64,000 nt of DNA from Ureibacillus manganicus DSM 26584 (GCF_000772945.1 NZ_JPVN01000005.1:124001-188000), one strand, 5' to 3'; shown: positions 46,185 through 55,076, counted from the first letter of the stretch. Numbers and translations: made by a program. The notes: a model not told the origin generated them from the letters alone.

Positions 46185-46875
46185 CTTAATTTTTTTGTCC
46201 TCGAGAAGTGATCTCGAGGACAAGTTTTCGATATTCTTGATGCTTTTGTCCTCGAGAAGCGGTCTCGAGGACAAGTTTTCGATATTCTTGATGTTTTTGT
46301 CCTCGAGAAGCGGCCTCGAGGACAACTTTTCGGTATTCTTGATGTTTTTGTCCTCGAGAAGCGGTCTCGAGGACAAGTTTTCGATATTCTTGATGTTTTT
46401 GTCCTCGAGAAGCGTTCTCGAGGACAACTTTTCGATATTCTTGATGTTTTTGTCCTCGAGAAGCGGCCTCGAGGACAACTTTTCGGTATTCTTGATGTTT
46501 TTGTCCTCGAGAAGCGGTCTCGAGGACAAGTTTTCGATATTCTTGATGTTTTTGTCCTCGAGAAGCGTTCTCGAGGACAACTTTTCGATATTCTTGATGT
46601 TTTTGTCCTCGAGAAGCGGCCTCGAGGACAACTTTTCGGTATTCTTGATGTTTTTGTCCTCGAGAAGCGGTCTCGAGGACAAGTTTTCGATATTCTTGAT
46701 GTTTTTGTCCTCGAGAAGCGTTCTCGAGGACAAGTTTTCGATATTCTTGATGCTTTTGTCCTCGAGAAGCGGTTTCGAGGACAATTTTTCGATATTCTTG
46801 ATTTTTTTGTCCTTGAGAAGCGGTGTCATGGACAGTTCTCACAAGTATTCTGATTGTTTTGTCCATGAAAAAACG
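46185..46875. repeat. Tandem palindrome array, 51-bp period (GTCCTCGAG type, linker 2) with 153-bp higher-order repeat
   Basis: Thirteen hairpins at 51-base steps from about 46198 to 46810, plus a decayed half. Hairpin TTGTCCTCGAG-AAGCNNT-CTCGAGGACAA (11-bp perfect stem, XhoI-like core), linker near GTTTTCGATATTCTTGATGT. Loop and linker variants repeat in threes (units 3-5, 6-8, 9-11), i.e. 153-bp higher-order copies that are identical for the first two and nearly so for the third. Lies between convergent permease and yqkK. Open frames of up to 262 codons in three frames arise because 51 is divisible by 3; none has a gene-like composition. Confidence 0.95.
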
Positions 46876-46914
46876 CTAACATACACCAGCTTTACTCAAA
46901 CACAATCATCCTCA

Positions 46915-47178
46915 CTAAAACTTCGATCCGCTATCCCCATACTTCTCAAGTAATTCTTCAAAGCTCATGTTTTTTTCGCGTTGTTTTCGTTCAAACGCGA
47001 GCTGAGCTTGGCGTTCAGCTTCTTTTGCCTCTGCTTCATCCATTAAGCTTTTCTTTGCAAGCTTTAATTTTGCCAGAACATCACCATTCAATTGATCTTG
47101 TAGTGTAAGTGACTCTTGCTTTGAAGTTGAATTTTCATTCACATTATTTTTTGGACGTACTTTTTTATTTTTAGCCAT
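46915..47178 (-). CDS. yqkK: YqkK family protein (DUF3886)
   Basis: 87-residue charged helical protein. N-terminal basic segment (AKNKKVRPKNN), then LTLQDQLNGDVLAKLKLAKKSLMDEAEAKEAERQ and the conserved NMSFEELLEKYG ending, which is the DUF3886/YqkK pattern. Function unknown. In B. subtilis yqkK is in the same neighbourhood as yqkD, yqkF and nudF. The ATG at 47178 follows GTAGGTG. Confidence 0.85.
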   Translation of the reverse strand: MAKNKKVRPKNNVNENSTSKQESLTLQDQLNGDVLAKLKLAKKSLMDEAEAKEAERQAQLAFERKQREKNMSFEELLEKYGDSGSKF

Positions 47179-47430
47179 AAAAAACACCTACTTTTTATTT
47201 TAATTAAACCGTTTTGGACGAGATTAATGAGAACCTATCACGCGCTTTTTGCGTAAAATAGTAATAAGCATCTTGCGCGTAATTTTTGTCTCGTAATGCG
47301 ATTTTAACAAATTTCCCCTTCCATTTCGAGTCGAATATCAATTTATACTGTATTTACAATCCCGTGCTACAATGAATTTAGACTTATGTTTATGTGGTAT
47401 CTTCAAAATTTAGGAGATCGAGGTGTTTTT

Positions 47431-48387
47431 ATGAAACGACGGAAGGTTCTTTTATTCTCCAGTATTTTTACAACTGCCCTATCTGCTGCAACTACTGCTT
47501 TTGGTATCCTAGTCACAAACAAATTAATGTATATCAAAAAGAAGGACGATCAATTTATTTACGACCGTGAAATAAAAGCACAACGTTTTGATGAACAATG
47601 GTACAACAATTGCCGAAAAGAAGAAATGCTAATTGATTCACCAAATGGTTATCAAGTAAAAGGTGTATTTCTACAACCACTTAACACGAAAAATACTGTA
47701 ATTATTAGCCACGGAATAACCGAAAACAAACTGAATTCCATGAAGTATGTAAGGATGTATGAAAGACTAGGATTTAACACGTTCGTGTTCGATCACCGCA
47801 GACATGGTGAATCTGGTGGAAAAACGACAAGTTATGGTCATTATGAAAAATTCGATTTACAAGCTGTCGTGAACACGGTTCGTTCCATTATTGGGGATAA
47901 TGCCATTTTAGGTATTCATGGAGAATCCATGGGAGCAGCAACGACACTACTTTACGCTGGCTCAATTGAAGACAATGCAGATTTTTATATAGCCGATTGT
48001 GCGTTTTCAGATTTCTCAAAGCAAGTTTCCCATGTTATTAAAAAACAAACCGCTCTACGCACAAAACTTCCAGTGCACTTAGCAAATATTTTCCTTCGAT
48101 TACGTGACGGTTATTCAATTTGGGACATTTCACCAAAAGAAGCTGTCGCGAATATCGAATCGCCGGTCCTTTTTGTACACAGCTTACAGGATGAGTTCAT
48201 CTTACCAGAAATGTCAGATGAAATGTACGAAGTAAAAAATGGTCCTAAAGAGATCAAACGATTCGAAAAAGGTGCCCATGCCCAGTCCTTCAACGAGAAT
48301 CCTGTAGAATACGAACAAACAGTTAAAGATTTTTTAGAACAATACGTATTGAATAAAGTCAAAGAACAGTCTGCTGCTGAATCCTAA
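47431..48387 (+). CDS. yqkD: Alpha/beta hydrolase YqkD
   Basis: 318 residues. An N-terminal hydrophobic segment (about 7-28) acts as signal anchor or lipoprotein-less signal. Alpha/beta-hydrolase core: oxyanion strand VIISHGITENK, nucleophile Ser in GIHGESMGAATTL, Asp in FVHSLQDEFI and His in KGAHAQSF. The substrate is unknown. The ATG at 47431 follows GAGGTG. Synteny with B. subtilis yqkD. Convergent with the thiolase gene through a shared terminator. Confidence 0.92.
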   Translation: MKRRKVLLFSSIFTTALSAATTAFGILVTNKLMYIKKKDDQFIYDREIKAQRFDEQWYNNCRKEEMLIDSPNGYQVKGVFLQPLNTKNTVIISHGITENKLNSMKYVRMYERLGFNTFVFDHRRHGESGGKTTSYGHYEKFDLQAVVNTVRSIIGDNAILGIHGESMGAATTLLYAGSIEDNADFYIADCAFSDFSKQVSHVIKKQTALRTKLPVHLANIFLRLRDGYSIWDISPKEAVANIESPVLFVHSLQDEFILPEMSDEMYEVKNGPKEIKRFEKGAHAQSFNENPVEYEQTVKDFLEQYVLNKVKEQSAAES

Positions 48388-48403
48388 TCAACATAATATC
48401 CAT

Positions 48404-48447
48404 AAAAAAAAGGTGCTCCCAACATGACGTAGAGCACCTTTTTTTTA
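48404..48447. terminator. Bidirectional terminator between yqkD and the thiolase gene
   Basis: AAAAAAAGGTGCTC, loop, GAGCACCTTTTTTTT; A-run and T-run on both sides of one stem. Confidence 0.9.
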
Positions 48448-48452
48448 TTTAT

Positions 48453-49631
48453 CTATCGTTTTACAATGGTAGCGACGCCTTGGCCTCCACCGATACATAA
48501 TGTAGCAAGCCCTGTTTTTGAATCGCGCTTTTGCATTTCGTGTAGAAGTGTTACTAAAATTCGAGCACCACTTGCTCCAATTGGATGTCCAAGTGCAATT
48601 GCTCCACCGTTTACGTTTAGTTTCTCGTGGTTAAATTGTAATTCACGATCAACCGCGATCGATTGTGCTGCAAATGCTTCGTTTGCTTCGATTAAGTCAA
48701 TATCATCTAATGCTATCTTTCCTTTTTCAAGAACTTTACGTACAGCAGTTGCTGGTGCAATTCCCATAATTGAAGGATCTACGCCAACTGCTGCATTAGC
48801 AACAATGGTTGCTAATGGTTGGATGCCAAGTTCTTCTGCTTTTTCTTTCGACATTACAACAACAGCCGCTGCACCGTCATTAATTCCGGAAGCATTTCCA
48901 GCAGTTACAGAACCATCTTTTTTAAATGCAGGGCGTAATTTAGCAAGTGTTTCAACTGTCGTATTGCCTCTAATATATTCATCTTCAGAAAAGATAATCG
49001 GCGCTCCTTTACGTTGTGGAATCTCTACAGGAACAATTTCATCTTTAAACTTCCCAGCTTGTTGTGCCTCAGCAGCTCTGCTTTGCGAACGTGCAGAAAA
49101 CTCATCTTGTTCTTCACGTGAAATATTATATTGTTCACATAGGTTTTCTGCAGTTATTCCCATATGATAGTCGTTGAATGCACACCATAAACCGTCATTA
49201 ATCATTGAATCTACTACTTTTTGGTCACCCATTTTGTAACCATCCCGCGCATTTTTTAATAGATATGGAGCTTGACTCATATTTTCAAATCCACCAGCAA
49301 CCACAATATCCGCTTCTCCAACAGCAATCGCTTGTGCAGCTAGATGAACCGATTTTAAACCAGAGCCACAAACTTTGTTTATAGTCATAGATGGAATCGA
49401 ATGAGGTAAACCAGCATGAATAGCTGCTTGGCGAGTAGGGTTTTGACCTAAACCAGCTTGTAATACATTTCCCATAATCACTTCATCGACTTGGTAGGCA
49501 GATAATTTCGCACGACTTAAAGCTTCTTTAATAACGATTGCACCTAATTTTACTGCTGATACATCTTTTAGAGTACCTTGGAAAGATCCTATAGCTGTTC
49601 GGACAGCACTCACAATTACTACTTCTTTCAC
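48453..49631 (-). CDS. phaA: Acetyl-CoA C-acetyltransferase (thiolase)
   Basis: 392 residues. Acyl-enzyme cysteine C88 in [10 protein letters not shown], catalytic His in [14 protein letters not shown] and second Cys in LCIGGGQG. Condenses two acetyl-CoA to acetoacetyl-CoA, or the reverse in fatty acid breakdown. The start is the GTG at 49631, 6 bases after GGGAGAG. It lies 1.8 kb from phaC and phaB, so it can supply PHB synthesis, but it is a separate transcript and could equally be an atoB/mmgA/yhfS-type enzyme; the phaA symbol is inferred from context. Confidence 0.9.
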   Translation of the reverse strand: MKEVVIVSAVRTAIGSFQGTLKDVSAVKLGAIVIKEALSRAKLSAYQVDEVIMGNVLQAGLGQNPTRQAAIHAGLPHSIPSMTINKVCGSGLKSVHLAAQAIAVGEADIVVAGGFENMSQAPYLLKNARDGYKMGDQKVVDSMINDGLWCAFNDYHMGITAENLCEQYNISREEQDEFSARSQSRAAEAQQAGKFKDEIVPVEIPQRKGAPIIFSEDEYIRGNTTVETLAKLRPAFKKDGSVTAGNASGINDGAAAVVVMSKEKAEELGIQPLATIVANAAVGVDPSIMGIAPATAVRKVLEKGKIALDDIDLIEANEAFAAQSIAVDRELQFNHEKLNVNGGAIALGHPIGASGARILVTLLHEMQKRDSKTGLATLCIGGGQGVATIVKR

Positions 49632-49870
49632 CACATTCTCTCCCTTTTCTAAATTTTTCACTTGAATCAAAATACATATATAAAAATTAATAAAAGACTA
49701 ATGTCTCTCTATACAAATTTACCAAACTAAATAACATTTTTCGACATTATATTGATATTTTAATAATCATTAACAGTAACGCAATATTTCACTAAAACAA
49801 TAATCGATAAAGTACAATTTTATATTCTAAGGGATTATCATCTTCAGTTATTGGTTCGGGTAGAGTTAAG

Positions 49871-49918
49871 AAAAAAAGGTTATCCTAAATGAAATTGAAT
49901 CATTTTGGATAACCTTTT
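49871..49918 (-). terminator. Terminator after yneF
   Basis: Minus strand AAGGTTATCCAAAATGA, loop, TCATTTAGGATAACCTT then TTTTTC. Confidence 0.88.
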
Positions 49919-49922
49919 CCTA

Positions 49923-50144
49923 TTATTTATCTTGTAATTTATTCATTTGTTGCATCATTTGACGCACTTGTTTTTCAGATGGCTTACGGCCCATTTGTGC
50001 CATCATGACGCGAATCATTTGCTCGTTAATTGGTGGGTTTTCTTTTAAATATTTCATCATATATTGACGTGCTAGAAAAAATCCTAGAACAGTACCCCCG
50101 ATTAATGCAACGATAATTAATACAATTCCAAGCACTAAATTCAT
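49923..50144 (-). CDS. yneF: YneF family membrane protein (UPF0154)
   Basis: 73 residues. N-terminal transmembrane helix (about 4-25) then a basic helical tail with [31 protein letters not shown], the UPF0154 signature. Function unknown. In B. subtilis the order is tkt-yneE(sirA)-yneF; here the PHA and lia clusters and two chemoreceptors lie between those genes. The ATG follows AGAGGAG. Confidence 0.93.
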   Translation of the reverse strand: MNLVLGIVLIIVALIGGTVLGFFLARQYMMKYLKENPPINEQMIRVMMAQMGRKPSEKQVRQMMQQMNKLQDK

Positions 50145-50260
50145 TATGACAATCTCCTCTACAATAAATATACCGAGAAATTCTCTCCATTAAAGGATTA
50201 TACACTATTCATTTTATTGTTACTAGCTTTTCCATATTTTTTTATTGAGTTTCTAAAAGA

Positions 50261-50291
50261 AAAAGGAAACTATCTAAATGATAGTCTCCTC
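50261..50291 (-). terminator. Terminator after phaC
   Basis: Minus strand GGAGACTATC-ATTTA-GATAGTTTCC followed by TTTTTC. Confidence 0.85.
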
Positions 50292-50361
50292 TTTCCATGT
50301 ATTAAGAAAAGAACCCTATAAAATAGTATGCACCAAATTATCCAATCTTATATACAGATAC

Positions 50362-51447
50362 TTACTTTGAGTGTTCAGTAATCCAGTTTTCGATTAGAGG
50401 GAATCTTTCAGCAACTGCTTTTCGTCCTGTAACAACCGAAACATGCCCTGCTTGTACAATCTCTAACGTTTTATCTTTACTAGATACCTTATCCATTAGT
50501 GGAGTAGTTTGTGACGGTGAAACGATATTATCGTGTGTAGCAGCAATTGTAAATAAATTTGCCGTTATGTCTGATAATAATACCTTTTGACCGCGAACAA
50601 CTAATTCATCATTAACCAGCTTATTTTCTTGGTAAAAATCACGAATCCATTGACGGTAAGATTCACCTGGGAAAGGAACACCATCGTTTAACCAATGTTG
50701 CATTAACTTCCAAGTTAAAACAGAATCTTCATTGTCAATTTTATCTGCTAACGTTACATATGCACCAAGTGTTGTAGCAAGTGGGCTAAGTAATTTGTTT
50801 CCGAAGTCTATCATCTCAAATGGAATGTTCCCAAGTGTATCAACAAGATTATCTAATTTGAAGTAACGTTTGTCTAACCAATTTGTGTACATCCCCGCAT
50901 CACTAAAATCAATTGGTGTTGTTAACAAAAGTAAGTTACGAATAGGTAATACTTTGTTATAAAGAGCTGTGAAAATGGCTGTCATTGTTCCGCCCATGCA
51001 ATAACCAAACATTGAAATTTCTTTTGCACCGGAATGTTTTAACACTTTTTTCGCAGCACGTGGAATGTAGTCTAAAATATAGTCTTCAAGTTTCTTGTGA
51101 CGATCTTCATATCCTGCCTCGCCCCAATCTAGCAAATAAACGTCATGGCCCTTATTTGTCAAATATTCTATTAAACTATTCCCTGGGTATAAGTCTAAAA
51201 TATAAGGTTTGTTAATAAGTGCATAGATCATTAAAATTGGGACTTTATTAGTCTTTTCCATATTTGGTTGGAAACGATATAATTTTGCTTTATTTTTTGT
51301 CCATATAACTTCTTTCGGTGTTTGACCTACTTTTGGTTCTGGCTCAACAAATAGAACATTCGCAACTTTTTTCATACGTTCCATGCTTGGATCTTTGGGT
51401 AAATTTTCGATAATTCGTTCTAAAGGCTTCGTATCTAAATTAATCAC
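50362..51447 (-). CDS. phaC: Class IV poly(3-hydroxyalkanoate) synthase subunit PhaC
   Basis: 361 residues. Polymerises 3-hydroxybutyryl-CoA into PHB granules as a heterodimer with PhaR. Lipase-like box FGYCMGG with nucleophile C150, Asp in ATHDNIVSP and His in QAGHVSVVTG. EPEPKVGQTPKEVIWTKNK and ESYRQWIRDFYQ are conserved in Bacillus PhaC. The start is the GTG at 51447, 6 bases after AGGAGG; a longer frame running into phaB (to 51630) is out of keeping with family length and would overlap phaB by 130 bases. Last gene of phaR-phaB-phaC. Confidence 0.96.
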   Translation of the reverse strand: MINLDTKPLERIIENLPKDPSMERMKKVANVLFVEPEPKVGQTPKEVIWTKNKAKLYRFQPNMEKTNKVPILMIYALINKPYILDLYPGNSLIEYLTNKGHDVYLLDWGEAGYEDRHKKLEDYILDYIPRAAKKVLKHSGAKEISMFGYCMGGTMTAIFTALYNKVLPIRNLLLLTTPIDFSDAGMYTNWLDKRYFKLDNLVDTLGNIPFEMIDFGNKLLSPLATTLGAYVTLADKIDNEDSVLTWKLMQHWLNDGVPFPGESYRQWIRDFYQENKLVNDELVVRGQKVLLSDITANLFTIAATHDNIVSPSQTTPLMDKVSSKDKTLEIVQAGHVSVVTGRKAVAERFPLIENWITEHSK

Positions 51448-51499
51448 ACTATCCCTCCTAAAATTGAATTGAAAATCTAAAAGAACAATGAGCAAAAAC

Positions 51500-52276
51500 C
51501 TACATATATAATCCGCCATTAACACTAATAGCCTGACCTGTAATATAGCTTTGTTGTAGTAAGAATAAAACTGTTTCTGCAACTTCTCGTGGCTCTCCAA
51601 GTCGACCAACTGGTACTCTTGCCACAACACCAGCTAATACATCTTCTGGCATAGCAGCTACCATTTCAGTGCCGATAAAACCTGGGCAAACTGCATTAAC
51701 TGTAATTCCTTTGCTAGCCGATTCGATTGCTAACGTTTTTGTGAAGCCAAGAATTCCTGCTTTCGTTGCAGCGTAGTTTGCTTGACCGAAATTACCAGCT
51801 AACCCAACAACCGATGAAATATTAATAATACGACCAAATTTTTGACCTAGCATGTGATCATAAACTGCCTTAGTCGTATTGAAAATGCCGTTTAAATTTA
51901 CATCGATCACAGCATCCCAATCTTCTTTTGTCATTTTTCTAAATGAACGGTCTTTCGTAATACCTGCATTATTAACTAGAATGTCGATTTTACCGAACTT
52001 TTCGATTGTTTCATTCACTAAATTTTCACAATCTTCTTCGTTTACAACATTTGAAGACATAGCGTGAACGATTCCGCCTTTTTCTTCAATTTGTTGTACG
52101 ACTTCATTAATAGTTTTTGAACCATGTTGGTGTGTCGCAACTACAGAAGCACCTGCATCTGCTAGTACACGAGCGATTTCAGCGCCGATTCCACGGGAAG
52201 CACCTGTAACGATTGCAACCTTCCCTAAAAGTGGTTTTAATGGATTTGCTTGTTGAATTTCTAATACTGTCGTCAT
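51500..52276 (-). CDS. phaB: Acetoacetyl-CoA reductase PhaB
   Basis: SDR-family NADPH reductase, 258 residues, giving (R)-3-hydroxybutyryl-CoA. Cofactor loop VTGASRGIGAEIA, NNAGITKDRSFRKMTKEDWDAVIDVNLNG, catalytic SSVVGLAGNFGQANYAATKAG (Ser-Tyr-Lys) and C-terminal ITGQAISVNGGLYM. Middle gene of the pha operon; AAGGAG precedes the ATG. Confidence 0.95.
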   Translation of the reverse strand: MTTVLEIQQANPLKPLLGKVAIVTGASRGIGAEIARVLADAGASVVATHQHGSKTINEVVQQIEEKGGIVHAMSSNVVNEEDCENLVNETIEKFGKIDILVNNAGITKDRSFRKMTKEDWDAVIDVNLNGIFNTTKAVYDHMLGQKFGRIINISSVVGLAGNFGQANYAATKAGILGFTKTLAIESASKGITVNAVCPGFIGTEMVAAMPEDVLAGVVARVPVGRLGEPREVAETVLFLLQQSYITGQAISVNGGLYM

Positions 52277-52340
52277 GTTCCATACACTCCTTAGAAAATT
52301 AAAATTCTTTATTTTTATAAGAAATAAATTTTAGACAAGA

Positions 52341-52769
52341 TTACTTGGAAACTACTTCAGAATTATTCACTTGCAAAAGCTCAGCATTTTTATTTAAAAG
52401 ATCGATAATTGTATCCATTTTTTTCTCTAATTTTGTTATTTTTTTAGATAATTGATCAATTTCAGCATTAATAGTTTGTTCCTCTAAAAATTCTTCTAAA
52501 CTATCAACCTTCGATTCAACATTGATAACTAATGATGCTAAATCTGCAATCGTTTCTTTGGATGGAACATTTGCTTGTTTTAAAAAGTTTTCTGTCATTT
52601 TGTTTACTAGTTCCTGATACTGTAAATAGGACGTTTGAACATTCCCTAAACTTTCAGAAAAAGAGGGTTTTTCTAAAGTTTCTTGAATCACTTCACGCCA
52701 AGCACTTTCTGTTTTGTTATACATTTCTTTAAAAAGATTAAAAGCATCAAAAGAATTTGATTGCGTCAC
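52341..52769 (-). CDS. phaR: PHA synthase subunit PhaR
   Basis: 142 residues. Obligate partner of class IV PhaC in Bacillus. Recognisable by an N-terminal FKEMYNKTESAWREVIQETL and by VPSKETIADLASLVINVESKVDSLEEFLEE, followed by a C-terminal coiled coil (about 100-132, heptads of Ile/Leu). The GTG at 52769 lies 8 bases after GAGGAG. First gene of phaRBC, divergent from phaQP over 215 bases. Confidence 0.93.
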   Translation of the reverse strand: MTQSNSFDAFNLFKEMYNKTESAWREVIQETLEKPSFSESLGNVQTSYLQYQELVNKMTENFLKQANVPSKETIADLASLVINVESKVDSLEEFLEEQTINAEIDQLSKKITKLEKKMDTIIDLLNKNAELLQVNNSEVVSK

Positions 52770-52911
52770 TGGTATTCATCTCCTCAAATGTATATTGTTT
52801 ACTTAACAAAATTATCCTACCATATTTCCTGACTCAAAACGCGGAATATTCAAAATTGTTGATATTTTTACACAATTTACACAATTTACAACATAATTTA
52901 CATTTCCTTAA

Positions 52912-52943
52912 TTGACAACTATTTCCTTTAGGTGTAAATTACA
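52912..52943 (+). promoter_or_regulatory. phaQP promoter with overlapping palindrome
   Basis: TTGACA (52912-52917), 17-base spacer, TAAATT (52935-52940). TGTAAATTACA (52933-52943), a perfect palindrome, overlaps the -10. Upstream, three spaced copies of the ACAATTTAC/TAATTTAC motif (52870-52903) run toward the divergent phaRBC promoter. Candidate operators of PhaQ, a PadR-type repressor known to regulate phaQP. Confidence 0.6.
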
Positions 52944-52983
52944 TATATAGTCTTTTTAATATTATTCAGAAAGTAGGTGACAT

Positions 52984-53655
52984 ATGATGGAATCAAATCA
53001 ATCGAAAAAAAATAGTCCTACATTAGGTGCACCAAAGAATTTCCTCATTCCAATTATGCTTTTACATCTACGTGACTGGAATGCGCATGGTTATGAATTG
53101 ATTGAAAAACTTACGAAATTTGGAATTAATTCTTTAGATCATGGAAATTTCTATCGTACTTTAAGACAACTTGAAAAAGATTCACTCGTAACATCTGTTT
53201 GGGATACAACTTCTGGTGGTCCTGCAAAACGCATCTATTCTTTAACAGAAGCTGGAGAACAGTATCTAGATATGTGGGCAGGATCATTAAGTGAATATCA
53301 AAAAATGTTAAATTCTTTTTTCAACTTATATAATCCATTCAACTTTAATTTCTCCACTACACCTACGAAAAGTAAGCCTGTTAAAGATACGACTGAAACC
53401 GTTGAAAAAGAATCGAAACCAAATGTAGATTCTGTGAACAAAACTGAAAACAATGACGCTTTGACAGAAATTACTGTAGCTAATGAAAAAACAACAATTG
53501 AAAAACAACAAAAAACGGTAGTTACAAATACTACCGCTACTAAACCAGCTGCTAAAAAAACTACAACTAAACGCACAACTAAGCCTAAAACTCCAAAGAC
53601 TACTCAATCGACAGCAAAAGCATCTGCGAGCTCACAATCAACCGAAAACGATTAA
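52984..53655 (+). CDS. phaQ: PHA-responsive PadR-family repressor PhaQ with long basic tail
   Basis: 223 residues. The N-terminal PadR winged helix (about 16-95) shows FLIPIMLLHLRDWNAHGYELIEKL, DHGNFYRTLRQLEKDSLV and SGGPAKRIYSLTEAGEQYL; family PhaQ is about 145 residues. The extra C-terminal 80 residues are low complexity: an acidic/Asn section then a Lys/Thr/Pro/Ala tail (KPAAKKTTTKRTTKPKTPK) like histone H1 or AlgP. In B. megaterium PhaQ senses PHB and controls phaQ-phaP. The second Met (52987) has better spacing to AGGTGA. Confidence 0.9.
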   Translation: MMESNQSKKNSPTLGAPKNFLIPIMLLHLRDWNAHGYELIEKLTKFGINSLDHGNFYRTLRQLEKDSLVTSVWDTTSGGPAKRIYSLTEAGEQYLDMWAGSLSEYQKMLNSFFNLYNPFNFNFSTTPTKSKPVKDTTETVEKESKPNVDSVNKTENNDALTEITVANEKTTIEKQQKTVVTNTTATKPAAKKTTTKRTTKPKTPKTTQSTAKASASSQSTEND

Positions 53656-53733
53656 TTAGGATGTTATGCAAATTATTGCATTCATTATAAATTGTGAAAC
53701 TGTTTTTAAAATTAAAGGAGGATTACAAAGATT

Positions 53734-54228
53734 ATGGCAAATGAACAACTTGCAAAAAACGTCGATTTTTTATGGGATGGTTGGTTTAACAGTCTAAAAT
53801 CATTCCAACAGCTTCAAGATGATATTGAAAACAAAACTTTACAAGCTTTTAACTATCAAAAAGAATTACTTGATTCAACTGTTTCTACGTTACAAACAAT
53901 TGAAAACGAATCTAAAAAGGCTTCAAAAGAGTACCAAGAGAAATTACAAAGCACTTTTAATGAATTAAACAAAAATGGCCAAATGGATCAAGTATCAAAC
54001 TGGATTGAAAGTGTTCAAGAAATTACTGACAAAGCTCAACATTTAGCTTGGAAGCCTAGCAACACAATTTTCGAACTTATCACAACTTCTCAATTGAATT
54101 GGGAAGCTACAGTTAAAAACGTACTTGACCAACAAAAACATGAGCGTGATGAAACATTCACTAAAATTGAAGAGTTAACTTCACAAATGAAAGAAACTCA
54201 CAAAAAATTATTAGCGGTTAACGAATAA
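53734..54228 (+). CDS. phaP: Phasin-like PHA granule protein PhaP
   Basis: 164 residues, entirely helical and amphipathic with no signal peptide; starts NVDFLWDGWFNSLKSFQQLQDDIENKTLQAF, as in Bacillus PhaP. Coats PHB granules and promotes synthesis. It follows phaQ in the same operon, and AAAGGAGG lies 12 bases before the ATG. A terminator follows. Confidence 0.9.
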   Translation: MANEQLAKNVDFLWDGWFNSLKSFQQLQDDIENKTLQAFNYQKELLDSTVSTLQTIENESKKASKEYQEKLQSTFNELNKNGQMDQVSNWIESVQEITDKAQHLAWKPSNTIFELITTSQLNWEATVKNVLDQQKHERDETFTKIEELTSQMKETHKKLLAVNE

Positions 54229-54276
54229 CTCGAATTCGTTAACATTGTGTACCCCCTGAAATACACATAAATAATT

Positions 54277-54311
54277 ATCCCTACCCCAAATTGTGAGGTA
54301 GGGATTTTTTT
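54277..54311 (+). terminator. Terminator after phaP
   Basis: ATCCCTACC, loop, GGTAGGGAT then TTTTTT. Confidence 0.9.
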
Positions 54312-54356
54312 CTATTTAATTTTGTCTCGCTATCTATTAGAAAGGTAATCACTCCT

Positions 54357-54785
54357 CTAGTAGGTTAAATGCTTAATCGGCTTCAACCAGCCACATTCTG
54401 ATTCTTCTTTATTAAATGCTAAGAACGAATCATTAATCTGTCCTAGAGATTGAAACAGGTCTAAATCGAGCATACGTGAGCCTTCACATACAGCTTCGAT
54501 ATAATATTTACGCAGTTTTATTTTTATTTCACCTTTTAGTTGATGTTCGATTTTCAGTACTTCACCTGTAAATGACGTATTTGGGAATCGATCTTGTAAA
54601 TGTTCAAGGATATGGCCTTTCACACTCGATTCCTCTAACGGCTCGCATATAAAACTGAGTTGCCTGCTTACAGAGGACTCTTTTACTTCATCTGTTGTAC
54701 GTACCATTTCTAAAAGCATGCGTTCTCTACCAAAAATAAATGACTGATATTCTTTTCTTATATTAAAAATTGAATAAATTCTCAT
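54357..54785 (-). CDS. sirA: Sporulation inhibitor of replication SirA (YneE)
   Basis: 142 residues. The N-terminal IYSIFNIRKEYQSFIFGRERMLLEM and C-terminal SECGWLKPIKH match the SirA pattern (FGRE near the start, GW-x-P-x-K at the end). SirA, made under Spo0A control, binds DnaA domain I and blocks new rounds of replication at sporulation. In B. subtilis sirA is between tkt and yneF; here it is separated from both. AAAGGAGG precedes the ATG. Confidence 0.82.
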   Translation of the reverse strand: MRIYSIFNIRKEYQSFIFGRERMLLEMVRTTDEVKESSVSRQLSFICEPLEESSVKGHILEHLQDRFPNTSFTGEVLKIEHQLKGEIKIKLRKYYIEAVCEGSRMLDLDLFQSLGQINDSFLAFNKEESECGWLKPIKHLTY

Positions 54786-54877
54786 ATGGATTTGTCCTCC
54801 TTTCCTTAATTGCTATTATACATAAACTATTCTGAATATTTTGTCACATACTGTCATGAGTTCAGTTCTATTTTTGT

Positions 54878-55020
54878 CAAAATACCGGATACAGTGAAAC
54901 TTCCATCAGTGGAGGATCTTTTCACTCCGCTGATGGTTAGTTGAACCAATCGGGGTATTAGCGTCCGTTAACTCCCCCCTATCTTTTTCAGGAGGAGTTT
55001 TACGGACGGTTATACCGGGA
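54878..55020 (+). ncRNA. Structured element upstream of liaI (two long hairpins plus closing stem)
   Basis: Hairpin 1: CCATCAGTGGAG (54903-54914) with CTCCGCTGATGG (54925-54936), continuous apart from one G-T wobble. Hairpin 2: CGTCCGTTAACTCC (54962-54975) with GGAGTTTTACGGACG (54994-55008). AATACC (54881) and GGTATT (54954) can close hairpin 1. No frame or T-run accompanies them. GC content is higher than around. I cannot name the family with certainty; Bacillaceae-1 RNA (Rfam) is one possibility to test. Could be a leader RNA of lia or an independent RNA. Confidence 0.6.
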
Positions 55021-55046
55021 GAAACTCATAAATAGCACTGTATTCC

Positions 55047-55076
55047 TAGTTCGACTCAGTCTCAAGACCTAGTTGA
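55047..55076 (+). promoter_or_regulatory. Candidate LiaR-type operator upstream of liaI
   Basis: CTAG, then TTCGACTCAGTCTCAAGAC, then CTAG: a partly symmetric region containing GTCT-CA-AGAC, about 80 bases before liaI. It is similar in kind to the LiaR boxes before B. subtilis liaI, but I could not assign a -35/-10 pair. Confidence 0.35.

Noticed and set aside
46185-46875. CRISPR array
   Set aside because: Both hairpin and intervening linker are constant, spacing is 51 bp, and no cas genes are present. A CRISPR needs unique spacers.
46143-46953. Overlapping open frames of 226-262 codons on both strands with repeats such as LSSRSGLEDKFSIF
   Set aside because: They lie wholly in the 51-bp array; a period divisible by three leaves several frames open on both strands at once. 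No ribosome site, and no single frame is favoured.
51448-51630. N-terminal extension of PhaC
   Set aside because: Would overlap phaB by 130 bases; a GTG behind AGGAGG at 51447 gives the normal family length.
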